A stretch of 64,000 nt of DNA from the NCBI RefSeq assembly GCF_003533305.1, contig NZ_DOEH01000023.1, positions 62,001 to 126,000 on the forward strand. The letters are read 5' to 3'. The position numbers and the translations under genes were made by a program. Positions within the stretch are counted from its first letter, which is position 1. The number at the start of each line of letters is the position of its first letter. The stretch comes from Providencia sp. Its GTDB lineage: Bacteria > Pseudomonadota > Gammaproteobacteria > Enterobacterales > Enterobacteriaceae. Below, piece by piece: positions 51,922 to 61,810 of this stretch. The notes beneath the pieces are model-generated. The model was not told the origin of the DNA. It searched no databases and saw only the letters and a list, made by a program, of their open reading frames with translations.

Positions 51922-52157
51922 ATAAGAAAGATATAGTTCCAGATTATCGCTTGGATATGGTTGGTGAACCTTGTCCTTATCCTGCCGTGGCAACACTTGA
52001 AGCGATGCCATCGCTTAAGTCTGGGGAAATATTGGAGGTGGTGAGTGATTGCCCACAATCAATTAATAATATTCCGCTAGATGCTAAAAACTATGGTTAT
52101 ACCGTGCTGGATATTCAACAAGATGGGCCAACAATTCGCTATTTAATTCAAAAATAG
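51918..52157 (+). CDS. yedF: TusA-family sulfur carrier YedF
   Basis: 79 residues, near-identical to E. coli YedF. TusA fold with the sulfur-accepting Cys in GEPCPYPAVATLEAMP and a second Cys in SDCPQS. Probably receives sulfur brought in by YedE; translationally coupled to it. Confidence 0.95.
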   Translation: MNKKDIVPDYRLDMVGEPCPYPAVATLEAMPSLKSGEILEVVSDCPQSINNIPLDAKNYGYTVLDIQQDGPTIRYLIQK

Positions 52158-52169
52158 TGATTGTGAGTC

Positions 52170-52199
52170 AAAATGGCGAGCATTAATACTCGCCATTTT
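52170..52199. terminator. Terminator between yedF and the acetyltransferase gene
   Basis: AAAATGGCGAG with CTCGCCATTTT (11 bp), 8-nt loop, T-rich on both strands. Confidence 0.9.
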
Positions 52200-52225
52200 A
52201 ATTTTGTATTTATTAAACTTTTGGT

Positions 52226-52738
52226 TTATTTACCGCTTTTCCAACTAACAATATCGAGTACCAGTTCACATTCATCATCAACATAGTTGCCTGTTGGTAT
52301 GAATCCTAATTTTTTATAAAATTCAAATGGGCTTTCTTCGCCTTCTCCGCAGCTATTATACAGACGTGGATACCCTTTATTTTTCAAATAACTGATCACT
52401 TGAATTAACGCTTCACGGCCAAAACCGAGTTTTTGATAAGGCTCTGCAATCATAAAGCGCCAGAGCATGATGCCGTTATATTCGAGCTCATCGTCATCTA
52501 AACCTGAATGCAGCATAATGAATCCAACGGGCGTATCATCGGCGTATATACCGCGGTACCAAGCACAATTTGAAAATTGGGCTTCAACCATTGAATAGGC
52601 ATTATCAGCTACCATGTTGCGTTGTGCTTCACTTAGTGTATGACTTAACAGGCAAATTTCAGAAAAATTGTCTGCTGTTACTTTTTGCAGGGTGACAAGG
52701 GAATTTTCATCCACCTCAGGCTCAATGAGTTCTTTCAT
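52226..52738 (-). CDS. GNAT-family N-acetyltransferase
   Basis: 170 residues from the ATG at 52738 (AAGGA 8 nt upstream); a reading from 52909 adds 57 residues of non-conserved sequence. Acetyl-CoA motif A is visible in MLWRFMIAEPYQKLGFGREAL, and the C-terminal FYKKLGFIPTG is typical of spermidine/small-amine acetyltransferases of the PaiA/BltD type. Substrate not established. Confidence 0.85.
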   Translation of the reverse strand: MKELIEPEVDENSLVTLQKVTADNFSEICLLSHTLSEAQRNMVADNAYSMVEAQFSNCAWYRGIYADDTPVGFIMLHSGLDDDELEYNGIMLWRFMIAEPYQKLGFGREALIQVISYLKNKGYPRLYNSCGEGEESPFEFYKKLGFIPTGNYVDDECELVLDIVSWKSGK

Positions 52739-52974
52739 AATATTTCCTTCGATTGAATATTGACCACAACTCCAATGATGGAGAAATTTATTTATTATTT
52801 TTTTGAATAAAAACATTGCGATGAAGTTGCTATATGTAGACAACATAATTCGAAACGATATAGGCAACAGCTCTATATTTAGTATCAGATGAATATAGCG
52901 ATAATTCAATCAACCAGAGATTGCACTGCCAGTCAATGACTTCCTTATGGCTATGCAGGTTGTGTCTAAAAAGT

Positions 52975-53007
52975 AATGGCAACTTACGTTTAAGGTAAGT
53001 TGCCATT
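52975..53007 (-). terminator. Terminator of rdgC
   Basis: 13-bp perfect stem (AATGGCAACTTAC with GTAAGTTGCCATT), 7-nt loop; on the minus strand ACTTTTTAG follows. The rest of the 339-bp gap to the acetyltransferase start shows only AT-rich DNA. Confidence 0.85.
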
Positions 53008-53077
53008 GTGAGATGAGTTCGATGGGCGAAAATGGAGCGATAGATAATTGGCACCACAAAAGTCTGGTACGATAAAA

Positions 53078-53983
53078 CTAGTGCTCGGCTTCGCCACCAA
53101 GGGCATCGATTAAGCGAGCAATCAATGCACTCAATTCACCAGTCATTAAGATATAATCAGCATCAAATTTTTGCGCATAATCTTCTTTGCCAATATCGTC
53201 ATTTTGTTCTTTTAAGGTATCGCTGAATTTTAATCTTTTTAGAGAACCATCTTCAGATAACATAAATTGAATTCTTTCTTCCCAATCTATGGCTAATTTA
53301 GTGACGAGTTTACCCGCTTCAATATGGGTCGCAATTTCATCTGAAATGAGATCTTGTTTCTTACAGCGGATAATACCGCCTTCTTCTAAGATAGCCTTTA
53401 ACTCTGCCTCATCCATAACGGCAAAACCCTGAGGTAAAGATCCAGAACGGATCCACTCAGTGAGTGTGAGCTCAATAGGATCTTTAAAAGTTAGAGGAAC
53501 AACGGGTAATGAACCTAAGCTTTTACGTAATAAAGCTAAGTTATCTTCAGCTCGTTTGGCACTTGCGGCATCGACAATAATTAATTGATTGACGGTATCA
53601 ATCCAAATGTAAGTTTTACTAAATTTACTAAAAGCACGAGGTAGTAAGGTATGGACGACTTCATCTTTTAAGGCGTCTTTTTCTGTTTTTTTCAGTTTAC
53701 GGCCTTGGTCTGCTTCAATCTTTTCAATTTTATCTTGTAATTCTTGCTTAATGACAGGAGATGGCAGCATTTTCATTTCTTTTTTTGCACAAATAAGAAT
53801 TTGATTGCCTGCTGCATGAGTCAGTGCATCTGCACCGCGCATAGGGGATACCCAACCTGTTTTCATCATATCTTGACTGCCACATGGCTGATAGGCTAGC
53901 GGGGCAAGCTGTCTTTCCAAATCATCTGCAGAGAGCGCCAAATCACGATTTAGGCGATAGACCAATATATTCTTGAACCACAT
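53078..53983 (-). CDS. rdgC: Recombination-associated protein RdgC
   Basis: 301 residues (E. coli 303). DNA-binding ring protein that limits RecA activity. Family start [15 protein letters not shown], and the [26 protein letters not shown] region is typical. Divergent from mak, the same arrangement as in E. coli. Confidence 0.96.
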   Translation of the reverse strand: MWFKNILVYRLNRDLALSADDLERQLAPLAYQPCGSQDMMKTGWVSPMRGADALTHAAGNQILICAKKEMKMLPSPVIKQELQDKIEKIEADQGRKLKKTEKDALKDEVVHTLLPRAFSKFSKTYIWIDTVNQLIIVDAASAKRAEDNLALLRKSLGSLPVVPLTFKDPIELTLTEWIRSGSLPQGFAVMDEAELKAILEEGGIIRCKKQDLISDEIATHIEAGKLVTKLAIDWEERIQFMLSEDGSLKRLKFSDTLKEQNDDIGKEDYAQKFDADYILMTGELSALIARLIDALGGEAEH

Positions 53984-54194
53984 GAAAAACCTACCTTTGT
54001 TGAAAAATTGCCAGTTATAGCCGGGAGCTATGATAGCGAATTGTCAGTTATTAAGCGAAAAAAAATGTCATTTAGCAATTATCTTTCTTTTTAGTTAATT
54101 TTATCAATCGTCTCTCAATTTTACTTTCTGCATATTGATATCAATAATGTATATAGGCAATGATATGTAAAATTGATAATAAGAGAGAGTCACA

Positions 54195-55100
54195 ATGAGA
54201 ATCGGTATTGATTTAGGCGGCACAAAAATAGAGGTGATTGCATTAGATGATGCGGGTGACTCCTTGTTTAGAAAGCGTATACCGACCCCGCGGGGGGATT
54301 ATTTAGCCACATTGAATGCAATTGTAGGCTTAGTTAATGAGGCTGAAGCAGCAACCGGTATGACAGGTACTGTAGGTGTTGGAATTCCAGGGACTCTTTC
54401 TCCTGTGACGGGGAAAGTGAAAAATGCCAATTCAACATGGTTAAATGGGCAATACTTTGATGCAGATTTGTCTAAGTTGCTTGAACGTCCAGTAAAGGTG
54501 GCAAACGATGCTAATTGCCTTGCTGTTTCTGAAGCGGTCGATGGTGCAGGCGCAGGCGCTAAAGTTGTTTTTGCCGTCATTATTGGAACCGGTTGCGGCG
54601 CAGGAATTGCCATCAATGGGCAAGTTCATTCAGGTGGAAATGGAGTTGCTGGTGAATGGGGACACAATCCTCTACCTTGGCAGGATGATAAAGACAGATT
54701 ATTTCTCGATGATGAGATTTGCTACTGCGGCCTAACAGGTTGTACAGAGTTATTTGTTTCAGGTACAGGCTTCATCGCTGATTATAAAAAGCTTTCAGGG
54801 GAACAAAAAACAGGTTTGGAAATTGTTAAGTTAGCGCAAGAAGGCAATAAACAAGCCGCCATAGCGATGGACCACTACCAAACACGTTTAGCAAAAGCAC
54901 TGGCTCAAGCAATTAATATGCTGGACCCCGACGTCATCGTGTTAGGCGGGGGAATGAGCAATGTCGATAGTTTGTATGATGCACTGCCAGAAAAGATCCG
55001 CAATTGGGTGTTTGGTCGAGAGTGTGATACGCCGATTCGAAAAGCGGTGCATGGAGATTCGAGCGGGGTGCGCGGCGCCGCATGGTTATACTCGTCATAA
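54195..55100 (+). CDS. mak: Fructokinase Mak (ROK family)
   Basis: 301 residues. N-terminal ATP motif [14 protein letters not shown] zinc motif [10 protein letters not shown]; catalytic Asp in [10 protein letters not shown]. Phosphorylates fructose with ATP in the cytosol. Start ATG with GAGAGA upstream. Next to rdgC as in E. coli, but the araJ-sbcC that should follow is displaced by about 8 kb of other genes. Confidence 0.96.
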   Translation: MRIGIDLGGTKIEVIALDDAGDSLFRKRIPTPRGDYLATLNAIVGLVNEAEAATGMTGTVGVGIPGTLSPVTGKVKNANSTWLNGQYFDADLSKLLERPVKVANDANCLAVSEAVDGAGAGAKVVFAVIIGTGCGAGIAINGQVHSGGNGVAGEWGHNPLPWQDDKDRLFLDDEICYCGLTGCTELFVSGTGFIADYKKLSGEQKTGLEIVKLAQEGNKQAAIAMDHYQTRLAKALAQAINMLDPDVIVLGGGMSNVDSLYDALPEKIRNWVFGRECDTPIRKAVHGDSSGVRGAAWLYSS

Positions 55101-55161
55101 TTACAAACTGTAGGGGTGTTGGCTGCGCTCAGCTACAATTTGAATTATTTAGAGTATAAAG
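55101..55161. repeat. Short, internally deleted ERIC-like element
   Basis: CAAACTGTAGGGGTGTTGGC, then GCGCTCAGC joined directly to CTACAATTTGAATTATTTAG, leaving out the ERIC middle. It begins at the mak stop and may act as its transcription end. Confidence 0.75.
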
Positions 55162-55360
55162 CTTGAAATGAAAGTGCTTGAAATGAAAGGTTTTAGATAA
55201 AAATTTAAGTGAAGAGTCTGAGGTGATGAGTTTTTAGCAAATATTCAAATGAAGGACTTTAGGTTAAATTAAATAAAAATTTCTGATATAGCTTATTTGC
55301 CACAAATTTAATTTTTCTGACTCTATGTTTAATGATACTTATTGCCGTATTGCTGCAATA

Positions 55361-55376
55361 AGTGATGTAAATCACA
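55361..55376 (+). promoter_or_regulatory. CRP-like site upstream of cpdB
   Basis: AGTGA-TGTAAA-TCACA, one change from TGTGA-N6-TCACA, about 310 nt before cpdB. The rest of 55162-55687 shows no gene. Confidence 0.5.
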
Positions 55377-55687
55377 CCCCTTTATTTCAGCACTAAAATT
55401 GAGTCGGTTATTGTTCATATAACTTCAATAATTTTGGCTTTATAACTCAACATTAATTCATTTTTGTGACCGATATTAAAGTCGGGGTCTATAAAAAGAC
55501 TAAAACCGTGATTTAGTCACATTTAATGGTTACTGTTTGCAGTGTAATATCATTAAAAATTGAAGTAATGCACATTGTAGACAATTGTAGTCCTAATTTC
55601 GTTGTTTATTTAACCAATGGGCTAGAACTGAATATAACGATTCGAGAGGCAACTTTGTCTCGTTAAGGGCAGCTAAGGGGATTCATA

Positions 55688-57637
55688 GTGAATAAAGTAT
55701 TGAAATTATCATCGCTTGCTTTGCTAGTCGCATTTAATGCGAATGCAGCAACTGTTGATTTACGTGTTATGGAAACATCAGATGTTCACAGTAATCTGAT
55801 TGATTTTGATTATTATAAAGATAAGCCAACAGAGCAGTTTGGCTTGGTACGTACAGCGACTTTGATTAAAGCCGCTAAAAAAGAAGCGACTAATGCCGTT
55901 TTAGTCGACAATGGTGACTTGATCCAAGGTAGCCCGCTTGCTGATTACATGGCAGGCAAAGGCTTGAAAAAAGGGGAGTCACACCCAGCACATAGTTTGA
56001 TGAACACCATGGGTTATACCGTGGGTAACTTTGGTAATCATGAATTTAACTTTGGTTTAGAATACCTGCAAAAAGCTATTGCAGGTGCACAATTCCCATA
56101 TATTAATGCCAATATTATAGATGCGAAAACAGGTAAAAACTATTTCAACCCTTATATCATTGTTGATACCCCAGTTAAGGATCGTGATGGTAAAACGCAT
56201 AATCTAAAAATTGGTTATATCGGCTTTGTGCCACCACAAATTCTAATTTGGGATAAGCCAAATCTAGAAGGAAAAGTGGTTGTTAATGATATTACTGAAA
56301 CAGCTAAAAAATTCGTTCCTCAAATGAAAAAAGAGGGAGCAGATATTATTGTTGCTATCCCTCACTCAGGCTTTTCACAAGAGCCATACAAAGCAATGGC
56401 TGAAAACTCGGTTTATTATCTCAGTGAAGTACCGGGTATTAATGCCATCATGTTTGGCCACTCACATGGGGTTTTCCCAAGTAAAGAGTTTGCAGACATC
56501 AAAGGCGTTGATCTCACTAAAGGAACCGTTAATGGCGTTCCAGCAGTAATGCCGGGTCAGTGGGGCGATCACTTAGGTGTGGTTGATCTTGTAGTCAACA
56601 ATGACAAAGGTAACTGGGAAGTTGTTAATGCAGCGGCACATGCGCGCCCTGTCTATGATAAAGCCAATAAAAAGGCACTCGTAGAGCGTGATGAAAGCCT
56701 GGTTAAAATTATCAATGAACAACACGAAGGTACTCGTGACTTCGTCGGTAAGTTAATTGGTAAAGCATCTGAAAATATGTACAGTTATTTGGCCTTGGTT
56801 CAAAGCGATCCAACTGTTCAAATTGTTAATGATGCACAGATTGATTACACCAAAACCTTTATTCAAGGCGATCCAGATCTTGCAGATTTGCCGGTATTAG
56901 CTGCGGCAGCACCGTTTAAAGCGGGCGGTCGTAAAAATGCACCATCTGAATTTATCGAAGTTGAAAAGGGTGATCTAACCTTCCGTAATGCTGCGGATCT
57001 TTACCTCTATCCAAATACTTTAGTTGTTGTAAAAGCAACAGGTGCAGATGTGGTTGAGTGGTTAGAATGCTCGGCAGGTATGTTTAATCAAATTGACCCA
57101 CAATCAACAGCACCACAAAGTTTGATTAACTGGGGCGGTTTCAGAACATATAATTTTGATACAATTAGTGGTGTTAATTATCAAATTGATTTAACGCAAC
57201 CTGCTAAATACGATGTTGATTGCCAAACTGTAAATAAAGATGCGAATAGAATCAAAAATGTCACTTACCAAGGCAAGCCAATTGATCCGAAAGCAACATT
57301 CTTAGTCGCTACCAACAACTATCGTGGATACGGCGGTAAATTTGCAGGAACAGGCGATAACAACATTGCGTTTGCTTCTCCAGATGAAAACCGTTCAATC
57401 TTAGCGGCTTATATTGCGAAAGTTTCTAAAGAGAAAGGTGAAATAACGTCTAAGGCTGATAATAATTGGTCATTCACACCAATTAAAACGGATAAGAAGT
57501 TAGATGTTCGTTTTGAAACTTCACCAAGCGATAAAGCAGCTGAATTCATTAAAGAACATGCTCAATATCCTATGAAGCAAGTGGGTACTGATGAAATCGG
57601 TTTTGCAATTTATCAAGTAGACTTAACTGAGAAGTAA
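55688..57637 (+). CDS. cpdB: 2',3'-cyclic-nucleotide 2'-phosphodiesterase/3'-nucleotidase
   Basis: 649 residues (E. coli 647). Start GTG with AAGGGG. Signal peptide to about residue 20 (FNANAA), then a metallophosphoesterase domain with [28 protein letters not shown] and FGHSHGVFP, and the C-terminal 5'-nucleotidase substrate domain. Periplasmic enzyme that lets cells use 2',3'-cyclic and 3'-nucleotides. Confidence 0.97.
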   Translation: MNKVLKLSSLALLVAFNANAATVDLRVMETSDVHSNLIDFDYYKDKPTEQFGLVRTATLIKAAKKEATNAVLVDNGDLIQGSPLADYMAGKGLKKGESHPAHSLMNTMGYTVGNFGNHEFNFGLEYLQKAIAGAQFPYINANIIDAKTGKNYFNPYIIVDTPVKDRDGKTHNLKIGYIGFVPPQILIWDKPNLEGKVVVNDITETAKKFVPQMKKEGADIIVAIPHSGFSQEPYKAMAENSVYYLSEVPGINAIMFGHSHGVFPSKEFADIKGVDLTKGTVNGVPAVMPGQWGDHLGVVDLVVNNDKGNWEVVNAAAHARPVYDKANKKALVERDESLVKIINEQHEGTRDFVGKLIGKASENMYSYLALVQSDPTVQIVNDAQIDYTKTFIQGDPDLADLPVLAAAAPFKAGGRKNAPSEFIEVEKGDLTFRNAADLYLYPNTLVVVKATGADVVEWLECSAGMFNQIDPQSTAPQSLINWGGFRTYNFDTISGVNYQIDLTQPAKYDVDCQTVNKDANRIKNVTYQGKPIDPKATFLVATNNYRGYGGKFAGTGDNNIAFASPDENRSILAAYIAKVSKEKGEITSKADNNWSFTPIKTDKKLDVRFETSPSDKAAEFIKEHAQYPMKQVGTDEIGFAIYQVDLTEK

Positions 57638-57659
57638 TTATCTTAGTTGAGATATAATG

Positions 57660-57685
57660 GCCTACCAAGGATTGGTAGGCTTTTT
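57660..57685 (+). terminator. Terminator of cpdB
   Basis: GCCTACCA with TGGTAGGC (8 bp), AGGAT loop, TTTTT. Confidence 0.92.
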
Positions 57686-57844
57686 CATATGCAGTATATT
57701 GAAAAAGCGGTTAAGGTTATTTACCTTAATTACGGTTGTTAATTTGCGAATAAGTTAAATTTAGATTATTAATAAAATTCAGGATACTTAGAACTGATAA
57801 TAAATTAAGTATCCTGAATTATGATTATTTCGAATTTCATTAAT

Positions 57845-58144
57845 TTATTCATAAATTACATTCAACATAGGTAATTTTCTTGTTCTATCATATTCAACTT
57901 TTACATAGTCAGACTCTATTTTTTTCCCATCTTTCAATGAGCCAGTCGTCGATATGTTTTTACCATTTCTAAAGCACTGAACATTTATTTGACTTTTATT
58001 GGTTAAATTTATTTCACATTGAGGCTCATATACATAGCCTGAAAACGAGATTGTTCCTCCTGTAGAATTAGAAGTTGCATAACTAAAGGAACTGCTTGAA
58101 ATGAGTATTGCTACAATGGTTGTAAATAAAGATAAACGTTTCAT
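57845..58144 (-). CDS. Small secreted pilin-like protein
   Basis: 99 residues from the ATG at 58144 (GAGGTGG upstream); the ORF also allows a start 21 nt earlier. Signal peptide to about residue 24 (FSYA). The mature N-terminus GGTISFSGYVYEPQCEI resembles the first strand and first Cys of type-1 pilin subunits, with a second Cys at VQCFRNG, but the protein is far shorter than a pilin (about 75 mature residues against about 160). It stands alone with no usher or chaperone nearby. It could be a truncated fimbrial gene or a separate small periplasmic family; not recognised. Confidence 0.6.
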   Translation of the reverse strand: MKRLSLFTTIVAILISSSSFSYATSNSTGGTISFSGYVYEPQCEINLTNKSQINVQCFRNGKNISTTGSLKDGKKIESDYVKVEYDRTRKLPMLNVIYE

Positions 58145-58530
58145 AGTCCACCTCGATAATAGCACTAACTAACATTTAACTGTGCAATTTTGCTCTTATA
58201 TTTAGTGTAGTTCAAATATTGATAATACATAATAAAAAATGGAAATTATTTTAAAAATATCTTTGGTGTGATTTAATGTGTTGATTTTAAATCAAAAAAA
58301 CATAAGCTAAATGTTGTTCGATTGATTGAAAATCAATTAAATATATAGATATGTTAATAGGGGGTTGTAATGAGGAATGTTTGTTTCGTTAATGTTTTTA
58401 AGTATATTATTTATTTATAAATAAGAAAATATTACAACTAATTTAAGATAGGTTTATTTATTATTGTTGTTTTATTTGTTAAGTATTATTTTACCCTGAT
58501 ATTGGCATATATTATCAACTTAAATTGATT
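58145..58530. other. Gene-free AT-rich region
   Basis: Between the pilin-like gene start and the nitroreductase terminator. Very AT-rich, no ORF or clear motif seen on either strand. Confidence 0.6.
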
Positions 58531-58573
58531 AAAACTGAGTTCTCTCAATAATAAGATAAGTGAGAGAACTCAG
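58531..58573 (-). terminator. Terminator of the nitroreductase gene
   Basis: CTGAGTTCTCTCA with TGAGAGAACTCAG (13 bp, perfect), 13-nt loop, TTTT on the minus strand after the stem. Confidence 0.85.
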
Positions 58574-58598
58574 ATGAAAATTAATTTAAAGCTAGTGC

Positions 58599-59198
58599 TT
58601 ATTTGAAAATTTTGAAACGAACTTCGTCATCCATAAAGCCTTTATCGCCAGCGGGCTCATTAATTGAACCAAATACCATCTGAGCGCGTAATATCCAGTT
58701 AGCTGGAATATTCCATTCCTTTTGAACTTGGCTATCAATAATCGGATTATAGTGCTGTAGAGATGCACCGACATTTTCTTGTGCTAATGCAGTCCATACG
58801 GCAAATTGAGCAATACCACTTGCTTGTTCAGACCAAACAGGAAAATTGTCCGCATATAATGGGAATTGCTCTTGTAACCCAGTAACTACATCTTTATCTT
58901 CAAAAAATAAAATAGAGCCAGCGCCAGCAGCGAAGCTATCAATTTTTTGTGCTGTACCTGCAAAAGCTTGCTCAGGAACGATAGCGCGCAAAGTTTCTTT
59001 CACCATATTCCACAGTTTCTTATGCTCAGCACCAAATAAAACAACGACGCGAGAAGTCTGTGAGTTAAATGAAGATGGAGAATGTTTAACCGCTTCTTTA
59101 ATTAATTTTGTGACATGCTCTTCAGATACGGGTAATGCATCGCCAAGGTTATAAATTGTACGACGGTTTTTAATCATTTCGATAAATGCGTTAGACAT
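58599..59198 (-). CDS. Nitroreductase family protein (Frm2/Hbn1-like)
   Basis: 199 residues. FMN-binding nitroreductase fold: FMN-phosphate segment IKNRRTIYNLG and HSPSSFNSQTSRVVVLFG, later QFAVWTALAQENVGASLQHYNP. It resembles yeast Frm2/Hbn1 and the lactococcal copper-induced CinD more than NfsB. NAD(P)H-dependent reductase with a likely role in oxidative or nitrosative stress; no copper box seen nearby. Single gene. The 409-bp region upstream (59199-59607) has no gene. Confidence 0.87.
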   Translation of the reverse strand: MSNAFIEMIKNRRTIYNLGDALPVSEEHVTKLIKEAVKHSPSSFNSQTSRVVVLFGAEHKKLWNMVKETLRAIVPEQAFAGTAQKIDSFAAGAGSILFFEDKDVVTGLQEQFPLYADNFPVWSEQASGIAQFAVWTALAQENVGASLQHYNPIIDSQVQKEWNIPANWILRAQMVFGSINEPAGDKGFMDDEVRFKIFK

Positions 59199-59607
59199 GT
59201 TGTCTCCTAGCTTTAGTTAGCACACGGCAGTTATTGAATAAATCTCAGAAGCCGCAGATTGTTTCGATGGTTATTACTATAGCGAGATAGCTTAAAAATC
59301 ATAGGAAAAAAATTTAACGATAAGGTTCAAATTTTTGCGTGTAGATCTTAAAGAGATTAACTTCATTTAAATCAGAGTGATATATGAAATAGTATCTTAC
59401 AAAATAATATTTCTATCATCAAGTGGGCAAAAAATGGGATAGTGAGTATAAAAATATTGAGGAAAAAGGATAGAAAAAGACAAATTGATGAGATTTTTTG
59501 TTTCCATTAATGTTCATCACACTGAAAGTTACATGATTATTGACTAATCGATTTTAACCGAGTCACATCGTTTATCCATGCTTCTCGGTTAATGATATGT
59601 ATTAAGG

Positions 59608-60468
59608 TTAATTCAATTCGCTGAGATCCTTTTTAATTTGTATTTTTGTACCGCCAAAATTATCATCAATATATTTCTTTACGGCTTCGCTATGATAGAG
59701 ATCGTTTAATTTAGCAAATTTAGGATCGTTTTTATTATCAGATTTAGTAACTAATATATTAATATTATTTTTAATAGTGTCATCGTTTTGCTCTCTAAAT
59801 AAAGAGTCTTTTAAAACGTTAAGTCCACCTTCTTGTGCAGCTGTATTTCCGATTACTGCAATGTCTACATCCGGTAGCGCTCTAGGACCATGTGCATATT
59901 TTATTTGTCTAAAGACTAATTCTTTAGGATTATTTGTAATATCACTAATAGATCCCGTGGCTTGATTGAATTCAGGTTTCAAGCTGATTAACTTTGAGTT
60001 CTCTAATAGTTTAAGTGCTCTTGCATGATTGGCTGCATCGTTTGGGATCGCGACAATCGCTTTGTTGGGTAAATCAGCTAAATTTTTATATTTTACAGAA
60101 TAGATCCCCATCGGTTCAAAATAAGTCGTGAAGATTGGTGAGAGCTTATTATCATGATTTTTATTGAAATCTTTTAGAAATCCCCACGATTGAAAGGCAT
60201 TGACATCCACATCACCATCGATGGTGGCGACATTCAAGGTGATCCCATCGTCAATGATTTTAACATCAATATCTAAATTTGCATCTTTAGCGCTTTGAGA
60301 TTCCGCGATAAAATTCCAGATATCAGCATCACTGCCATGGCTGCCAACGATGATTTTTTGTTTGGGATCTTTTTGTTGAGGTGCTTTTTCAGCAGTGCTG
60401 TCCTCAGGTGAGCAAGCCGTTAAAGCAGAAACCGACAATGCCAATATTAATGCAGTTATTTTTTTCAT
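59608..60468 (-). CDS. MetQ/NlpA-family substrate-binding lipoprotein
   Basis: 286 residues. Lipoprotein signal with lipobox LTAC (Cys19), an acidic linker, then a MetQ-type binding domain (IIVGSHGSDADIWNFI, DVDVNAFQSWGFLKDFN, IAVIGNTAAQ). MetQ proteins deliver D/L-methionine or related compounds to MetNI, but no metN or metI is adjacent here, so it is an orphan component or uses a distant transporter. Divergent from the dioxygenase/PLP-enzyme pair. Confidence 0.87.
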   Translation of the reverse strand: MKKITALILALSVSALTACSPEDSTAEKAPQQKDPKQKIIVGSHGSDADIWNFIAESQSAKDANLDIDVKIIDDGITLNVATIDGDVDVNAFQSWGFLKDFNKNHDNKLSPIFTTYFEPMGIYSVKYKNLADLPNKAIVAIPNDAANHARALKLLENSKLISLKPEFNQATGSISDITNNPKELVFRQIKYAHGPRALPDVDIAVIGNTAAQEGGLNVLKDSLFREQNDDTIKNNINILVTKSDNKNDPKFAKLNDLYHSEAVKKYIDDNFGGTKIQIKKDLSELN

Positions 60469-60505
60469 TTTAAATTCTCATTAGTTATTTGTTAGTAATA
60501 TCTAA

Positions 60506-60520
60506 TCAGACAAGATCTGA
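60506..60520. promoter_or_regulatory. Inverted repeat between the lipoprotein and dioxygenase genes
   Basis: TCAGA-CAAGA-TCTGA, 38-52 nt upstream of the lipoprotein start. A possible regulator site for the divergent genes; not a clear MetJ box. Confidence 0.35.
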
Positions 60521-60732
60521 CTTTTATAAATAATATTTAATTATTTATTTGTGTTTTTTGTTATATGGATTAGAAAGTATCTATTCATTGAAATGGTTAT
60601 ATCGATATAGTTTTATATTATTATTAGTATTTTTAAAGTTGGTATTTAATCGACTGTTAAATAGATGAATAGCTATTTTTATTATTCACTAAATTCATAT
60701 TCTATAAATACAGAGAGTGAAAAGGATTAAAT

Positions 60733-61767
60733 ATGTCAGCGACTCAATTACCTATTATTGATTTAAATGAACTTGATAACCCAGAGACGCAAGCAGATTT
60801 TTATAAGAAATTACGCTTCATTGCGCGGGAAATTGGCTTTTTTTACCTTGTTGGACATAATATTACGCCTGAAACTCGGGAGCAGTTGTTGGCAATAACA
60901 AAACAGTTTTTTGCTTTGCCAAAGGATGCCAAAGAACAAATCTCAATGAGTCATTCAAGACACTTTCGCGGATATACAGCCTCAACACAAGAGAGTACGA
61001 GAAATCAACCTGACTTTCGTGAACAAATTGATATTGGTGAGGAATTGCCGGCTTTACAACTAACTGACCAAGATCCGATTTGGCTGAATTTACAAGGACC
61101 AAATCAGTGGCCACAAGCATTGCCTGAGTTGAAAACACAAGCCCTTGCATGGCAAAAAGAGATGCGAGATATCGCTATTAAGTTAATTAAAGCCTTTTTG
61201 GTTGCACTTGAGTTACCTGAAAATAGTTTCGATAGCGTTACCGCCGAACCGGCACAGCATTTATTAAAATTAATACATTACCCTGCTCGTACTGATAATC
61301 ATGAGGGAGAGCAAGGCGTTGGTGCCCATAAAGATGCGGGGATTTTGACACTACTTTGGCAAGATAATAGCGGTGGACTACAAGTTGAGACAGATAATGG
61401 CTGGATAGATGTCGCACCATTAGAAGATGCATTTGTAGTAAATATTGGTGAGGTATTTGAATTAGCAACCAATGGTTATTTACGTGCAAATGTTCATCAG
61501 GTTGTTAGGGGGAAAAATAGCGATTCACGTTATTCTATCGCTTATTTTATTACCCCAAGTGTTTTTGCCGATGAAGTTCCCTTATTGCCGCTACCTTCCT
61601 ATTTAGCTCAACAAGCGTTGGGGCCTGATAGCGATCCTTTAAATCCATTATTTACCAATTTAGGCAAAAATGTCATTAAAGGCCGTTTGCGTTCCCATTT
61701 ATCTGTTACTCGCCAATTTTATCCTCACGAGTACGAGCAAATTATTAACAATAGTAATATTGTATAA
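60733..61767 (+). CDS. Isopenicillin-N-synthase-like Fe(II)/2-oxoglutarate dioxygenase
   Basis: 344 residues. N-terminal DIOX_N part (LPIIDLNELDN, GFFYLVGHNI), C-terminal jelly roll with the iron ligands His and Asp in GAHKDAGILTLL and His in ANVHQVVRG, and the co-substrate motif RYSIAYF (Arg-x-Ser). Start ATG with AAAGGA. Followed after 43 nt by the cystathionine-synthase-family gene, so probably one operon. Substrate unknown; neighbours hint at a sulfur amino acid. Confidence 0.88.
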   Translation: MSATQLPIIDLNELDNPETQADFYKKLRFIAREIGFFYLVGHNITPETREQLLAITKQFFALPKDAKEQISMSHSRHFRGYTASTQESTRNQPDFREQIDIGEELPALQLTDQDPIWLNLQGPNQWPQALPELKTQALAWQKEMRDIAIKLIKAFLVALELPENSFDSVTAEPAQHLLKLIHYPARTDNHEGEQGVGAHKDAGILTLLWQDNSGGLQVETDNGWIDVAPLEDAFVVNIGEVFELATNGYLRANVHQVVRGKNSDSRYSIAYFITPSVFADEVPLLPLPSYLAQQALGPDSDPLNPLFTNLGKNVIKGRLRSHLSVTRQFYPHEYEQIINNSNIV

Positions 61768-61810
61768 CTGATAATGTGATGATTTATGAATAAAAAGTTG
61801 GAGCTTGTGA

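Noticed and set aside
59560..59600. Terminator of the MetQ-type gene (TTAACCGAG...CTCGGTTAA)
   Set aside because: The 9-bp stem has a 21-nt loop and no T-run on the minus strand; not a convincing terminator.
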